From positions 186,001-250,000 of the forward strand of contig JACQZQ010000053.1 of assembly GCA_016213785.1 (NCBI GenBank): a DNA stretch of 64,000 nucleotides. The letters are read 5' to 3'. The notes below the pieces were generated by a model that saw nothing but the letters and a program-made list of their open reading frames with translations, ran no database searches and was not told the DNA's origin. Both the position numbers and the translations under genes were made by a program. This stretch comes from Acidobacteriota bacterium (lineage in GTDB: Bacteria > Acidobacteriota > Blastocatellia > Chloracidobacteriales > JADJPF01). Positions 52,875 to 61,796 of the stretch are shown here, one piece after another; the stretch's first letter is position 1, and each line of letters opens with the position of its first letter.

Positions 52875-53918
52875 GTGGCCTTTTCTCTTAGTGGGTTGAT
52901 AACTGAAGACCTAGCCATAGACCTAGGCACAGTACATACTTTTGTTGCTGTTAGAGGACGAGGCATTGTTATAAATGAGCCTTCGGTAGTAGCAATTGAT
53001 CGTAGTGATGGCGAGGTTGCTGCTGTAGGCAATGAAGCTTTAGAACTCTTAGGTCAAAATCCTGAAGAAGTTGAACTTTATAAACCTATGGAGGATGGTG
53101 TAATTACGGATTTTGACTTAGCTGCAAAAATGTTAGCTCTTTATATCCGCAAAGCTCGTGGTGGAAGATCGGCTTTTTCTCGTCGTGTTGTTTTAGGAGT
53201 TCCTAGCGATATTACTAGTGTAGAACGCTATGCACTTTTTCAAGCTGTTCAAGCTGCTGGAGCAAACCGAGCTTACCTTATAAGCAAAGGGTATTTGGCT
53301 GCCTTAGGTGCAGATATTATCACGGGTGATGAGCATGCTAGTATGGTTGTTGATGTTGGTGGTGCAACTACAGAAATTGCTGCTGTAACACGTTCTCATT
53401 TAATATGTTCTCGCTCAATTCGCAAAGGTGGTTTAGATCTTGATAGTGCAATTCTAGAGCATATTAAACGCTATCATAACCTTTTAATTGGTAGTCGTAC
53501 CGCAGAACGTGTAAAGATGGAACTAGCTTGTGCCCTACCTATTTCAAAACTTAATACTGCTGCATTAGAAAAAACTAAAATTCGTGGTCAAAATCTTGTT
53601 CGCTTTGTTCCTGAAATGATGACTATTACCCCTAATGAGATTCATAATGCCATTGAGCCAATACTTAGAGAAATTATTAATGCTGTAAGGAGTTTTTTAG
53701 AAGATCTTTCCCCAGAAGTTGGAGGAGATATTCATAGCCGAGGAATTACATTAACTGGAGGAGGCTCTTTACTAGCTAAATTTGATGAAAGAATTGCTAA
53801 TGAATTAAACCTAAAAGTTAAAACGGCAAAAAATCCTCGTGAATCTGTAGTTCATGGCGCTAATGCGGTTTTTGAAAATCCGTTACTGCTACGCCGTTTT
53901 TCGCGTCAAAGCAGTTAA
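52875..53918 (+). CDS. MreB-like actin homologue, divergent
   Basis: The GTG start at 52875 has AAGGA upstream. The actin/Hsp70 nucleotide fold is visible: AIDLGTVHTFVAV (phosphate 1), GIVINEPSVVAID, YKPMEDGVITDFDLA, VDVGGATTEIAAV (phosphate 2), SIRKGGLDLDSAI, and ITLTGGGSLL (adenosine motif). This aligns with MreB through its whole 347-residue length. The usual LGTANT is LGTVHT and GGGTTE is GGATTE, so this is a divergent copy. MreB forms filaments that steer wall synthesis. No mreC or mreD follows; a CoA-transferase gene does. The genome may have another, canonical copy. Confidence 0.85.
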   Translation: MAFSLSGLITEDLAIDLGTVHTFVAVRGRGIVINEPSVVAIDRSDGEVAAVGNEALELLGQNPEEVELYKPMEDGVITDFDLAAKMLALYIRKARGGRSAFSRRVVLGVPSDITSVERYALFQAVQAAGANRAYLISKGYLAALGADIITGDEHASMVVDVGGATTEIAAVTRSHLICSRSIRKGGLDLDSAILEHIKRYHNLLIGSRTAERVKMELACALPISKLNTAALEKTKIRGQNLVRFVPEMMTITPNEIHNAIEPILREIINAVRSFLEDLSPEVGGDIHSRGITLTGGGSLLAKFDERIANELNLKVKTAKNPRESVVHGANAVFENPLLLRRFSRQSS

Positions 53919-53953
53919 ACTACAATTATAAATTTAATAGGGAGAAAATACTG

Positions 53954-55195
53954 ATGGCTGCACCACTTGAAGGAATCCGTGTGTTAGACCTATCTAGGCT
54001 ACTTCCAGGCCCCTACGCTACAATGATACTAGGTGATATGGGCGCAGAAGTACTTAAAATTGAAGAACCCAACTATGGTGATCCTGCTAGGTTAGTTCCA
54101 CCACGTCTTAAAGAAGAAGGAGCACTTTTTCTAACAGTTAACCGCAATAAAAAAAGCGTCTCACTTAACCTAAAAGATCCTCGAGGTGTAGAAGCTTTTA
54201 TGAAACTAGCCTCTAAATCAGATGTTATAATAGAAGGCTTTCGCCCTGGTGTTGTAGATCGCTTAGGCATTGGATATAAACAAGTTAGCCAAATTAACCC
54301 TAAAATAGTTTATTGCTCAATTACTGGCTATGGTCAAAGCGGGCCAATGGTTGAACGCTCTGGGCATGATATTAATTATATTGCCTTAGGTGGAGTCTTA
54401 GGTTTAACCGTTGACGCAAAAGGCACTCCAGTAATTCCTTCTGTGCAAATAGGCGATTTAGGCGGCGGGTTAATGGCTGTTATAGGGGTTTTATCTGCTT
54501 TAGTTGCACGTGAAAAAACCGGTAAAGGTCAATATATTGATATTGCAATGATGGATGCTGCGCTTTCTATGTTGCCTGTAATGTCGGCTAGCTTTTTTGC
54601 TGGCAAAGATGTAGAGATAGGCTCACATTCTCAATTAACAGGTCATTACCCTTTTTATAATGTTTATAAAACTAAAGATGGTAAGTTTCTTTCTTTAGGC
54701 GCTTTAGAACCAAAGTTTTGGAAAAATTTCTGTGAAGCCGTTGGTAGAAAAGATTTTATTGAAAAACAATTTGCTGAAGGAAAAGACAAAGAGCGACTTT
54801 ATACAGAAATACGAAGCCTATTTTTAAGTAAAACTCGTGATGAATGGCTAAAACATTTTGCTGATAAAGATGTTTGTTGTGAACCTGTGCTTAACATACC
54901 TGATGCTCTTTCTAGCCCTCAAGCTTCACATAGAGCAATGATTTTTGAAATGGAACACCCTGTAGAAGGTGCATTAAAACAAGTAGGATCTCCTTTTAAG
55001 TTCTCTGATACCCCAGTTAGAATGCAATGCCCCCCTCCTAGACTAGGACAACATACTGAAGATGTACTAACTAGTATAGCTGGTTATACTCCTGATGAAT
55101 TAAGAAAATTAAAGCGAGATGGAATTACCCAAGAGAAAAAAGGCTTTTTTGAAAAGCTTGCTTTTGGAGTAATGCGTTTTTTTGGAAAAATGTAG
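53954..55195 (+). CDS. CaiB/BaiF family III CoA-transferase
   Basis: PLEGIRVLDLSRLLPGPYATM, MGAEVLKIEEPNYGDPAR, NRNKKSVSLNLKDPRG, EGFRPGVVDRLGIGY and GQYIDIAMMDAAL (candidate catalytic Asp) are family III signatures, and 413 residues is full length. Such enzymes move CoA between acyl groups; alpha-methylacyl-CoA racemase-like members are equally close, and the substrate is not fixed. The end carries a basic, aromatic tail (FFEKLAFGVMRFFGK) that may contact membrane. It starts 36 bases after the MreB-like gene. Confidence 0.9.
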   Translation: MAAPLEGIRVLDLSRLLPGPYATMILGDMGAEVLKIEEPNYGDPARLVPPRLKEEGALFLTVNRNKKSVSLNLKDPRGVEAFMKLASKSDVIIEGFRPGVVDRLGIGYKQVSQINPKIVYCSITGYGQSGPMVERSGHDINYIALGGVLGLTVDAKGTPVIPSVQIGDLGGGLMAVIGVLSALVAREKTGKGQYIDIAMMDAALSMLPVMSASFFAGKDVEIGSHSQLTGHYPFYNVYKTKDGKFLSLGALEPKFWKNFCEAVGRKDFIEKQFAEGKDKERLYTEIRSLFLSKTRDEWLKHFADKDVCCEPVLNIPDALSSPQASHRAMIFEMEHPVEGALKQVGSPFKFSDTPVRMQCPPPRLGQHTEDVLTSIAGYTPDELRKLKRDGITQEKKGFFEKLAFGVMRFFGKM

Positions 55196-55406
55196 TTGTT
55201 TAGGCTTAAATTTAATATTTATCTCTTTAATTTTTTCTTAATAAAAGCTTTAGTTACCTAAGGTTATAAGTCTCTAAGTATCCTTGGCTGACAAAATTAC
55301 TTATTTTGTTAATTAATTCTTGATTTTACTTGTGAGTATAAAGTAGAGTATATTCTCTAGAAACACTAAACTTCCAAATTATTATTAAAGCCAACACAAT
55401 TTAGCT

Positions 55407-56204
55407 ATGTCCAACACCGTAATCCCTTTACAAAGACGTAAATTTGCTCAAACCACACGCCAAGATGGTTGGTGGATTCAACCCTTAGCCATATTTTTAG
55501 GTTTATCAGCCTTTATTGTCTATGCCAATTGGGCTGCATTTCAAGGTGAACACTACCATTGGGGGCCATATCTATCGCCTTTTTACTCTCCAGAACTTTT
55601 TGGAGATTCCCCACATAGTATGTTTGGAGCTAGGCCAAGCTGGTTGCCAGCCTGGGTTTCCCCCGCACTGCTTATCCTATGGGCACCCGCAGGTTTTCGC
55701 TTGACTTGCTACTACTATCGTGGTGCTTATTACAAATCTTTTTGGGGTGATCCTCCTGCTTGTGCTGTAGGAGAACTAAGAAATGGCTATCGTGGAGAAA
55801 ACAAACTTCCTCTTATTATGCAAAATCTTCATCGCTACTTTCTTTATTTAGCACTTATTTTCCTTCTTGTTCTTGCCTATGATGCTTGGAAAGGTATGTG
55901 GTTTAAGGATGCAGTAACAGGAGAAGTTTCTTTTGGTGTAGGTATAGGCACACTTGTATTAATAACAAATGTTTGTTTACTTGGTGGTTATACATTAGGG
56001 TGTCATTCTCTACGGCATTTAGTTGGTGGAAGACTAGATGAGATGTCAAATTCTCCTGTTTGCCAAAAAGCTTATAGCTGTGTTAGTTGTTTTAATGCTC
56101 GTCATATGTTATTTGCTTGGCTAAGCCTTGTTTGGGTAGCTTTTTCAGATGTCTACATTAGGTTGTGCTCAATGGGTGTTTTGTCAGATTGGAGATTATT
56201 CTAA
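55407..56204 (+). CDS. sdhC: Succinate dehydrogenase cytochrome b / membrane anchor subunit
   Basis: A 265-residue protein with about five spans and histidines suited to heme binding (NLHRYFLYL, GCHSLRHLVGG). It resembles single-chain SdhC anchors of non-classical complexes more than the small SdhC/SdhD pair. No sdhD is present, which fits. It anchors SdhA/B to the inner membrane and passes electrons to quinone. Its TAA overlaps the sdhA ATG by one base. A Cys-rich segment (VCQKAYSCVSC) is unusual and could bind metal. Confidence 0.85.
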   Translation: MSNTVIPLQRRKFAQTTRQDGWWIQPLAIFLGLSAFIVYANWAAFQGEHYHWGPYLSPFYSPELFGDSPHSMFGARPSWLPAWVSPALLILWAPAGFRLTCYYYRGAYYKSFWGDPPACAVGELRNGYRGENKLPLIMQNLHRYFLYLALIFLLVLAYDAWKGMWFKDAVTGEVSFGVGIGTLVLITNVCLLGGYTLGCHSLRHLVGGRLDEMSNSPVCQKAYSCVSCFNARHMLFAWLSLVWVAFSDVYIRLCSMGVLSDWRLF

Positions 56205-58015
56205 TGGTTGAATGTCAAAGATATAAGCATGATGTATTGGTTATAGGAGCAGGTGGAGCAGGACTGCGTGCTGCTATTGAAGCAGCTAATGCTGGTGTTT
56301 CAGTAGGGCTTATTTGTAAATCGCTACTTGGCAAAGCTCATACCGTAATGGCAGAAGGTGGGGTTGCTGCTGCTTTGGCTAATGTAGATGATCGTGATAG
56401 TTGGAAAGTGCATTTTGCAGATACTATGCGAGGCGGCCAATATGTTAATAATTGGCGAATGGCTGAAATTCATGCTAAAGAAGCTCCTGATAGGGTTCGT
56501 GAATTAGAAGCTTGGGGAGCAGTTTTTGACCGCACTAAAGATGGAAAAATTTTACAAAGAAACTTTGGTGGTCATAAATATCCTAGGCTTGCTCACGTAG
56601 GTGATCGCACTGGACTAGAAATAATTCGTACTCTTCAAGACCATGCTATTTATTTAGGCATTGATGTACACATGGAGTTTACCACTGTTAGTTTACTTAA
56701 AGATGGTCAAAGGGTTATAGGGGTTTTTGGTTATGATAGGGAAAGGGGCCGCTTTAAGCTTTTTCAAGCTAAGGCTGTTGTGTTTGCTACTGGGGGTATA
56801 GGAAAAGCTTATAGAATTACTAGTAATAGCTGGGAATCTACAGGTGATGGACATGCGCTTGCTTATCAAGCAGGTGCAGAGCTTATAGATATGGAATTTG
56901 TCCAATTTCACCCTACTGGAATGGTCTGGCCTCCTAGTGTTCAAGGGATTTTAGTTACCGAAGGGGTTCGTGGTGAAGGAGGGATATTACGTAATAGAGA
57001 AGGAAAGCGTTTTATGTTTGATGACATCCCAGATATTTATAAAAATCAAACTGCTGATAATGAAGAAGAAGGATGGCGCTATACTCAAGGAGATAAAAAC
57101 GCTCGCCGACCCCCTGAGCTACTTACTAGAGATCACGTAGCTAGATGTATTGTTAGAGAAATTAAAGAGGGTAGAGGTAGTCCACATGGTGGAGTATTTC
57201 TAGATATAGCTTGGATTAAAGAAAGAATTCCAAATTCAGCAGAGCATATTAAGCGAAAACTTCCTAGTATGTATCATCAATTTAAGCAATTAGCTGACAT
57301 TGATATTACTAAAGAAGCTATGGAAATAGGGCCAACAACCCATTATATAATGGGGGGGATTCGTGTTAATGCTGACACTCAAATGTCTACGTTGCCTGGT
57401 TTTTTTGCTGCTGGAGAATGTGCTGCTGGAATTAATGGAGCTAATCGTTTAGGAGGAAATTCTTTATCTGACATAATAGTTTTTGGTAAACGTGCTGGTG
57501 AATATGCAGCAAAATTTGCTAAGGAAGCAGGAGAGGGAACTATTGATGAAAAAGAAGTAGATGATATAGCTAAACGAGTACTTGAACCCTTTGATCGTAG
57601 TAGCGGCGAAAACCCGTTTCAGATTCAGCGTGACCTTCAAGTAGCTATGCAAGACCTAGTTGGTATTGTTAGAACCCAAAAGGAAATGCTTACAGCTTTA
57701 GAGAAAATAGAAGAATTAAAAGAACGAACTAAAAAAATAAGTATTACTGGAAATCGTGAATATAATCCTTCTTGGCATACAACCTTAGACCTAAATAATT
57801 TACTTATAGTTTCTGAAGCTATTACTCGCTCAGCCCTAGAGCGTAAGGAGAGCCGAGGCGGTCATTTTAGAGATGATTACCCTAAAAAAGATGAAGTTTT
57901 TAGTAAGTGTAATATCGTTTCTAGCAAAGGCTTTGATGGAAAAATGCAGATTGTAAATGTACCAATCCCAGAAATGCCACCAGAACTTAAACAAGTTATA
58001 GAGGAGAATAAATAA
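56204..58015 (+). CDS. sdhA: Succinate dehydrogenase flavoprotein subunit
   Basis: The ATG at 56204 shares one base with the sdhC stop, so translation is coupled. VLVIGAGGAGLRAAIEAA binds FAD, and the His in AHTVMAEGGVAAA is the covalent flavin site. VQFHPTGM, the substrate Arg region DHVARCIVREI, GPTTHYIMGGIRV and GINGANRLGGNSLSD are intact. The C-terminal helical domain ends the 604 residues. The enzyme oxidises succinate to fumarate, or the reverse. It precedes sdhB, again with a one-base overlap. Confidence 0.95.
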   Translation: MVECQRYKHDVLVIGAGGAGLRAAIEAANAGVSVGLICKSLLGKAHTVMAEGGVAAALANVDDRDSWKVHFADTMRGGQYVNNWRMAEIHAKEAPDRVRELEAWGAVFDRTKDGKILQRNFGGHKYPRLAHVGDRTGLEIIRTLQDHAIYLGIDVHMEFTTVSLLKDGQRVIGVFGYDRERGRFKLFQAKAVVFATGGIGKAYRITSNSWESTGDGHALAYQAGAELIDMEFVQFHPTGMVWPPSVQGILVTEGVRGEGGILRNREGKRFMFDDIPDIYKNQTADNEEEGWRYTQGDKNARRPPELLTRDHVARCIVREIKEGRGSPHGGVFLDIAWIKERIPNSAEHIKRKLPSMYHQFKQLADIDITKEAMEIGPTTHYIMGGIRVNADTQMSTLPGFFAAGECAAGINGANRLGGNSLSDIIVFGKRAGEYAAKFAKEAGEGTIDEKEVDDIAKRVLEPFDRSSGENPFQIQRDLQVAMQDLVGIVRTQKEMLTALEKIEELKERTKKISITGNREYNPSWHTTLDLNNLLIVSEAITRSALERKESRGGHFRDDYPKKDEVFSKCNIVSSKGFDGKMQIVNVPIPEMPPELKQVIEENK

Positions 58016-58761
58016 TGGCAACAGCAACCTTTAGGATTTGGAGAGGTAATAAAGAAGGTGGAAAATTTCAAGATTATACAACAGAAGTTTCTGAGGGGAT
58101 GGTAGTTCTAGATGCTGTACTAAGAATTCAGGCTGAGAAGGCTAATGATTTAGCAGTACGCTGGAATTGCAAGGCTGGTAAATGCGGTTCATGCTCAGCC
58201 GAAATTAATGGTATTCCTAAATTAATGTGTATGACTCGTTTAAGCGAGTTATCTTTAGATCTGCCTGTTATTATTGAGCCTATGCAAAGCTTTCCTTCTA
58301 TTAAAGATCTAGTTACAGATGTTTCTTGGAATTTTGAAGTAAAGAAAAAAATTAAAAAATTTAGCCCTAGGAAAGCAGATGCATCTGATGGTACTTGGAG
58401 AATGGCTCAAAACGATGTAAATAGAGTACAAGAATTTAGAAAATGCATAGAATGTTTTTTATGCCAAAATGTCTGTCATGTTTTGCGCGATCACCATCTT
58501 CATAATGAATTTATTGGCCCTAGATTTTTTGTCTATAGCGCTAATTTAGAAATGAATCCTCTAGATACTCAAGATAGACTTGAACAACTCAAAGATACTC
58601 AAGGAATAGGCTATTGTAATATTACTAAATGTTGTACTAAAGTTTGCCCTGAAAGCATAACAATTACAGATAATGCAATAATTCCACTTAAAGAAAGAGT
58701 TGCAGATGAGTTTTATGATCCACTTAAAAAACTTATTCGCCTCTTTAGAAAGAAAAAGTAG
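58015..58761 (+). CDS. sdhB: Succinate dehydrogenase iron-sulfur subunit
   Basis: The N-terminal 2Fe-2S site is CKAGKCGSCSAEINGIPKLMC-type (three Cys, then one Cys 12 residues on). The C-terminal part has CIECFLCQNVC and CNITKCCTKVC for the 4Fe-4S and 3Fe-4S centres. It relays electrons from the flavin to the membrane subunit. Its start overlaps the sdhA stop by one base. The 248 residues are full length. The tail is basic (LIRLFRKKK). Confidence 0.95.
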   Translation: MATATFRIWRGNKEGGKFQDYTTEVSEGMVVLDAVLRIQAEKANDLAVRWNCKAGKCGSCSAEINGIPKLMCMTRLSELSLDLPVIIEPMQSFPSIKDLVTDVSWNFEVKKKIKKFSPRKADASDGTWRMAQNDVNRVQEFRKCIECFLCQNVCHVLRDHHLHNEFIGPRFFVYSANLEMNPLDTQDRLEQLKDTQGIGYCNITKCCTKVCPESITITDNAIIPLKERVADEFYDPLKKLIRLFRKKK

Positions 58762-58807
58762 AAAACTAAAATAAATTTATTAAAATTTTTAAGGAAGTTG
58801 GTAAAAG

Positions 58808-59302
58808 ATGTTTGAGCTTAAATTAATTGACAAAGAAGCAATTCCTAGGTCTTTAGAGAAGGCTGAACGCTATAGACTCCTTAATGAACCCGGACAAGCA
58901 GAAAGTATTTGCCTAGATATTCTGCAAGTTGATCCAACAAACCAACAAGCGCTTATTATTCAACTACTAGCTATAACTGACCAATTTGATGAGAAATTAA
59001 ATATAAATCAAGCAAGACAAATACTTCCACACCTTGATGACGAATATAATAGATTTTACTATGCTGGAATTATTTCTGAACGTAGAGCTATAGCAGTACT
59101 TAAAAAAGGAAACCCAGGTTCTAAAGCTACTGCATATGATTCTTTAGTTGAAGCTATGAATTGGTATGAAAAAGCCCAACTGATTCATCCTATTGGAAAT
59201 GAAGATGCTGCTTTACGCTGGAATACTTGTGCTCGAATTATTAACCATAATCCAGACTTAATACCAAAACCTGAAGAGCGCTATGAATTGCCTTTAGAAT
59301 AA
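58808..59302 (+). CDS. TPR-like protein downstream of sdhB
   Basis: A 164-residue soluble helical protein. Residues 15-60 form one or two TPR-like units (KAERYRLLNEPGQAESICLDILQVDPTNQQAL); a later pair lies near VEAMNWYEKAQLIHP. I do not know its function. It lies 46 bases after sdhB and before the terminator, so it belongs to the sdh transcript and may assist assembly of the complex, as a guess. AAGGAAG precedes the ATG. Confidence 0.7.
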   Translation: MFELKLIDKEAIPRSLEKAERYRLLNEPGQAESICLDILQVDPTNQQALIIQLLAITDQFDEKLNINQARQILPHLDDEYNRFYYAGIISERRAIAVLKKGNPGSKATAYDSLVEAMNWYEKAQLIHPIGNEDAALRWNTCARIINHNPDLIPKPEERYELPLE

Positions 59303-59321
59303 AGGTTTTTAACTTTATAAA

Positions 59322-59364
59322 GAAAAGCAGGATAAATTTAAGTGGTTTATCCTGCTTTCTTTTA
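59322..59364. terminator. Terminator of the sdh operon
   Basis: AAAGCAGGATAAA (59324-59336) pairs with TTTATCCTGCTTT (59346-59358), followed rightward by CTTTTAAG. The stem also faces the end of the leftward hydrolase gene and may act on both strands. Confidence 0.78.
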
Positions 59365-59387
59365 AGTATTAAATTTTTCTTTATAAA

Positions 59388-60317
59388 TTAAACTCTTACA
59401 TATTGTCCAGCACCAGCGCGGCCTGGAACACCTTCAAGCTTAAATTGGCTTGGACGAGCATCCCCATAACGACCAATATGAACGTGTGGCCCACCTGTAG
59501 CAGTATTTGGGCCATGTCTAATTACTTCGTAACCATTACTTAAGATACCACTAGATTTTAAGCGAGAAAATACCTCTGCATCAGATACTCCTTGGACGTG
59601 TAAATCAACTGCACGGTGGGCTAAATGTAGACTTGTACGGCTACCACCTTTAGGAACAAAGTCACGATCTCCGCTAGTAACAGTAATATTACGACCAAAG
59701 AAGTCAGCTATTTGTTCTAACTTACCACGTAAAACAGGGTCAGAGACTCTTTTACCATTATAGCTTATGCTTCCATTTCCATTAGTATCAGGTTTAGTAT
59801 CAGGTCTAGATGGACGGCTAGGGCGGCCTTCATTACTAGAAATAGCATCACGGGAAAATGCTGCTCTAGATTGTGGGCCATAAATTCCATCTGCTTCAAT
59901 ACCGCGACTTTTTTGAAATGCTTTTAATGCAGCTTCAGTACGTGGGCCAAAATCGCCATCTATTTGACCAGGGTTAAAGCCTTTATCAGCTAAGGCTCTT
60001 TGGAGTTGGCTAACGGCTGGGCCTTTGCTACCTTCTCTTAAAATTCCTGACTGTGGTGGGCGATCATCAGGTGTAGAGCTTTTTCTTACGCTTAGCCCAT
60101 CAAAGCTACCAGTAGAACTACCATTAGGAATGCTTATTTGTTGGCCTACAAAAATTTTATTTGGATCGCTTATTTGAGGATTAGCTTTTATTAAATTATT
60201 AAGCCCAACGCCTTTTTCTTTGGCTATTGTAGATAATGTATCTCCAGACTTTACATTGTAGGAATTACTATTTGAATTTATAGGACTAACACTATTATTA
60301 TCAACACCTTTGATCAT
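59388..60317 (-). CDS. LysM / peptidoglycan-binding / M15-type peptidase, no signal peptide
   Basis: Three domains: LysM (SYNVKSGDTLSTIAKEKG, residues 18-63), a PG_binding_1 helical domain (AVSQLQRALADKGFNPGQID, DGIYGPQSRAAF; about 98-155), and a C-terminal M15-like zinc peptidase domain with SLHLAHRAVDLH (SxHxxxxAxD) and GPHVHIG (HxH). The latter cuts peptide stems or cross-links of peptidoglycan. The N-terminus (MIKGVDNNSVSP) is not a signal peptide, so export by holin-like or dedicated systems, or release on lysis, is implied. The ribosome-binding site GGGGGAA is inside an inverted repeat. Confidence 0.82.
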   Translation of the reverse strand: MIKGVDNNSVSPINSNSNSYNVKSGDTLSTIAKEKGVGLNNLIKANPQISDPNKIFVGQQISIPNGSSTGSFDGLSVRKSSTPDDRPPQSGILREGSKGPAVSQLQRALADKGFNPGQIDGDFGPRTEAALKAFQKSRGIEADGIYGPQSRAAFSRDAISSNEGRPSRPSRPDTKPDTNGNGSISYNGKRVSDPVLRGKLEQIADFFGRNITVTSGDRDFVPKGGSRTSLHLAHRAVDLHVQGVSDAEVFSRLKSSGILSNGYEVIRHGPNTATGGPHVHIGRYGDARPSQFKLEGVPGRAGAGQYVRV

Positions 60318-60320
60318 AAT

Positions 60321-60377
60321 TCCCCCGAGAAATAGATTTGAAATATTAAGATTAAGTTTTCTTATTTTATCGGGGGA
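60321..60377 (-). promoter_or_regulatory. Hairpin sequestering the Shine-Dalgarno of the M15 hydrolase gene
   Basis: In the leftward transcript TCCCCCGA (60370-60377) pairs perfectly with TCGGGGGA (60321-60328), which is the ribosome-binding site three bases before the ATG at 60317. The 41-base loop is AT-rich. A fold of this kind can limit translation, as in thermosensors or leader switches; regulation itself is inferred. Confidence 0.5.
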
Positions 60378-60410
60378 GCTTTGAGTAAAGTTGTGTTAGA
60401 AGCAAATGTT

Positions 60411-61670
60411 TTATTCCATTAAAATAAGCTTATCTCCGCTAATATAGCCAATAAGTCCATCTTTGAGAAAGCTTAGTGGGCCAGACTCATTCCCGACTTT
60501 TAATTTTAAGAATCGTTTTCCTTCACTATTAAAAGCCATTAAAAATTCATTATCCAATAAATAAATATTGCCATTTACATCAACAATTGGTTGGTGTCTA
60601 AGCAGTAGACCTATAGCTTCAATCTCTTGTTCCCAAACTACTTTGCCATTAGCTTGCAAACGAGCAACATGGCTTTCAGAAAAAGCAATCCATTCTCCAT
60701 TAAGATACTCAGAAAATATTGCAGGTCTAGAATATCTGCCATAAAGTTCACCCCTAGGGCTATAAATTGCGGAAAATTCTTCATTAAAAGAACCTAGGGC
60801 AGAAAATTGTCTAGAATTAATTACTGGAATTAGGTCAGCATCTTTAAGCCCTGTATCCCAAAGTATTTTGCCATCTAGTTGAACTCTACAAATACCAAGT
60901 TCAGCATAACCAGTAATTAAAAATGTATTATCCTCAAACATTGCTACAGGACGAATATCATAACCAAATACCCCTAAATCTCTTACATAATCATTACCAA
61001 ATAAATAAGCTGAACCTTGAGTAGAGGTTAAAATTAATTCACCTGTATAAGTAATATTAGGCGAAAGACCTGAATCATCAGGAGATAATTCTCCTATACT
61101 AATTTGGCAAAATATTTCGCCTTTATCATCAAATATTAATATTGCATTACGTAATACAACTAGAGTCCGATTATTAGATAGAGCAACAGGAATTGAGTGA
61201 TAGATATAGCGATCATCAAATTCATCTTCATCAATATTATCGCGAAAAATCTTAGAAACATGTTTATCTTCAAAATCGCGGTCATCTTCAAGATCGTCAT
61301 CGTCCTCATCGTCCTCATCGTCCTCATCCTCATCGTCATTGTCTTCAATGTCTTGGTCTTCAATATCCTCATCATCTTCAAAGTCATCTTCGATGATGTT
61401 AAAGGGTGCTAGAGGAACTGACCAAAGAATTTCACCTTCTATAGTTAAAGCTGAAAGAGAACCATTACAAATTGTCCTAAGAGTCCCATCTTCTGAAACT
61501 ACTACGCCACGAATTAAAGAGTTAAGAGAATTTCCATCAAAAGGTAGGGTTATTTTTTTTATTACTTTACCTTTACTTGGGCCTGTAATGGTAGATAGTG
61601 CGCTATTAGCACGGTTTCCACCAGTTCTAGGCCAAATACTGTTTGCTAAAGAAAATAGTTTTTCTGTCAT
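60411..61670 (-). CDS. Beta-propeller-like protein with acidic tract
   Basis: Repeats such as VVVSEDGTLRTICNGSLSAL, GEILWSVPLAPF, GKILWDTGLK and GKVVWEQEIEA are PQQ/quinoprotein-like propeller blades, with about six or seven units over 419 residues. Residues 94-136 are almost all Asp and Glu, inserted after the first blades. There is no signal peptide. The role is unknown, perhaps protein binding. The acidic tract is encoded by near-identical short repeats. It precedes the M15 hydrolase gene by 93 bases and may share its transcript. Confidence 0.7.
   Translation of the reverse strand: MTEKLFSLANSIWPRTGGNRANSALSTITGPSKGKVIKKITLPFDGNSLNSLIRGVVVSEDGTLRTICNGSLSALTIEGEILWSVPLAPFNIIEDDFEDDEDIEDQDIEDNDDEDEDDEDDEDDDDLEDDRDFEDKHVSKIFRDNIDEDEFDDRYIYHSIPVALSNNRTLVVLRNAILIFDDKGEIFCQISIGELSPDDSGLSPNITYTGELILTSTQGSAYLFGNDYVRDLGVFGYDIRPVAMFEDNTFLITGYAELGICRVQLDGKILWDTGLKDADLIPVINSRQFSALGSFNEEFSAIYSPRGELYGRYSRPAIFSEYLNGEWIAFSESHVARLQANGKVVWEQEIEAIGLLLRHQPIVDVNGNIYLLDNEFLMAFNSEGKRFLKLKVGNESGPLSFLKDGLIGYISGDKLILME
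61301..61327. repeat. Three tandem copies of a nine-base unit in the acidic tract
   Basis: CGTCCTCAT is repeated exactly three times and continues as partial copies on both sides. On the coding strand it encodes Asp/Glu triplets. Such arrays can change length by slippage in steps of three residues without frameshift. Confidence 0.8.
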
Positions 61671-61796
61671 AAACTTTAATAGATTTTTAGAGATTATTTT
61701 TAAGTTTTTAAGTTTGGATTTAAGGCTAAAAAATATAAGTCAAATCTATCGCAAAAAGTTCTTCTTTTCTACGCCTGTCGGTGGTAAATTGTCAAT

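Noticed and set aside
61160..61412. Open frames opposite or out of phase with the acidic tract
   Set aside because: They arise from the low-complexity repeats and encode monotonous Met/Thr/Ile or Val/Ile runs.
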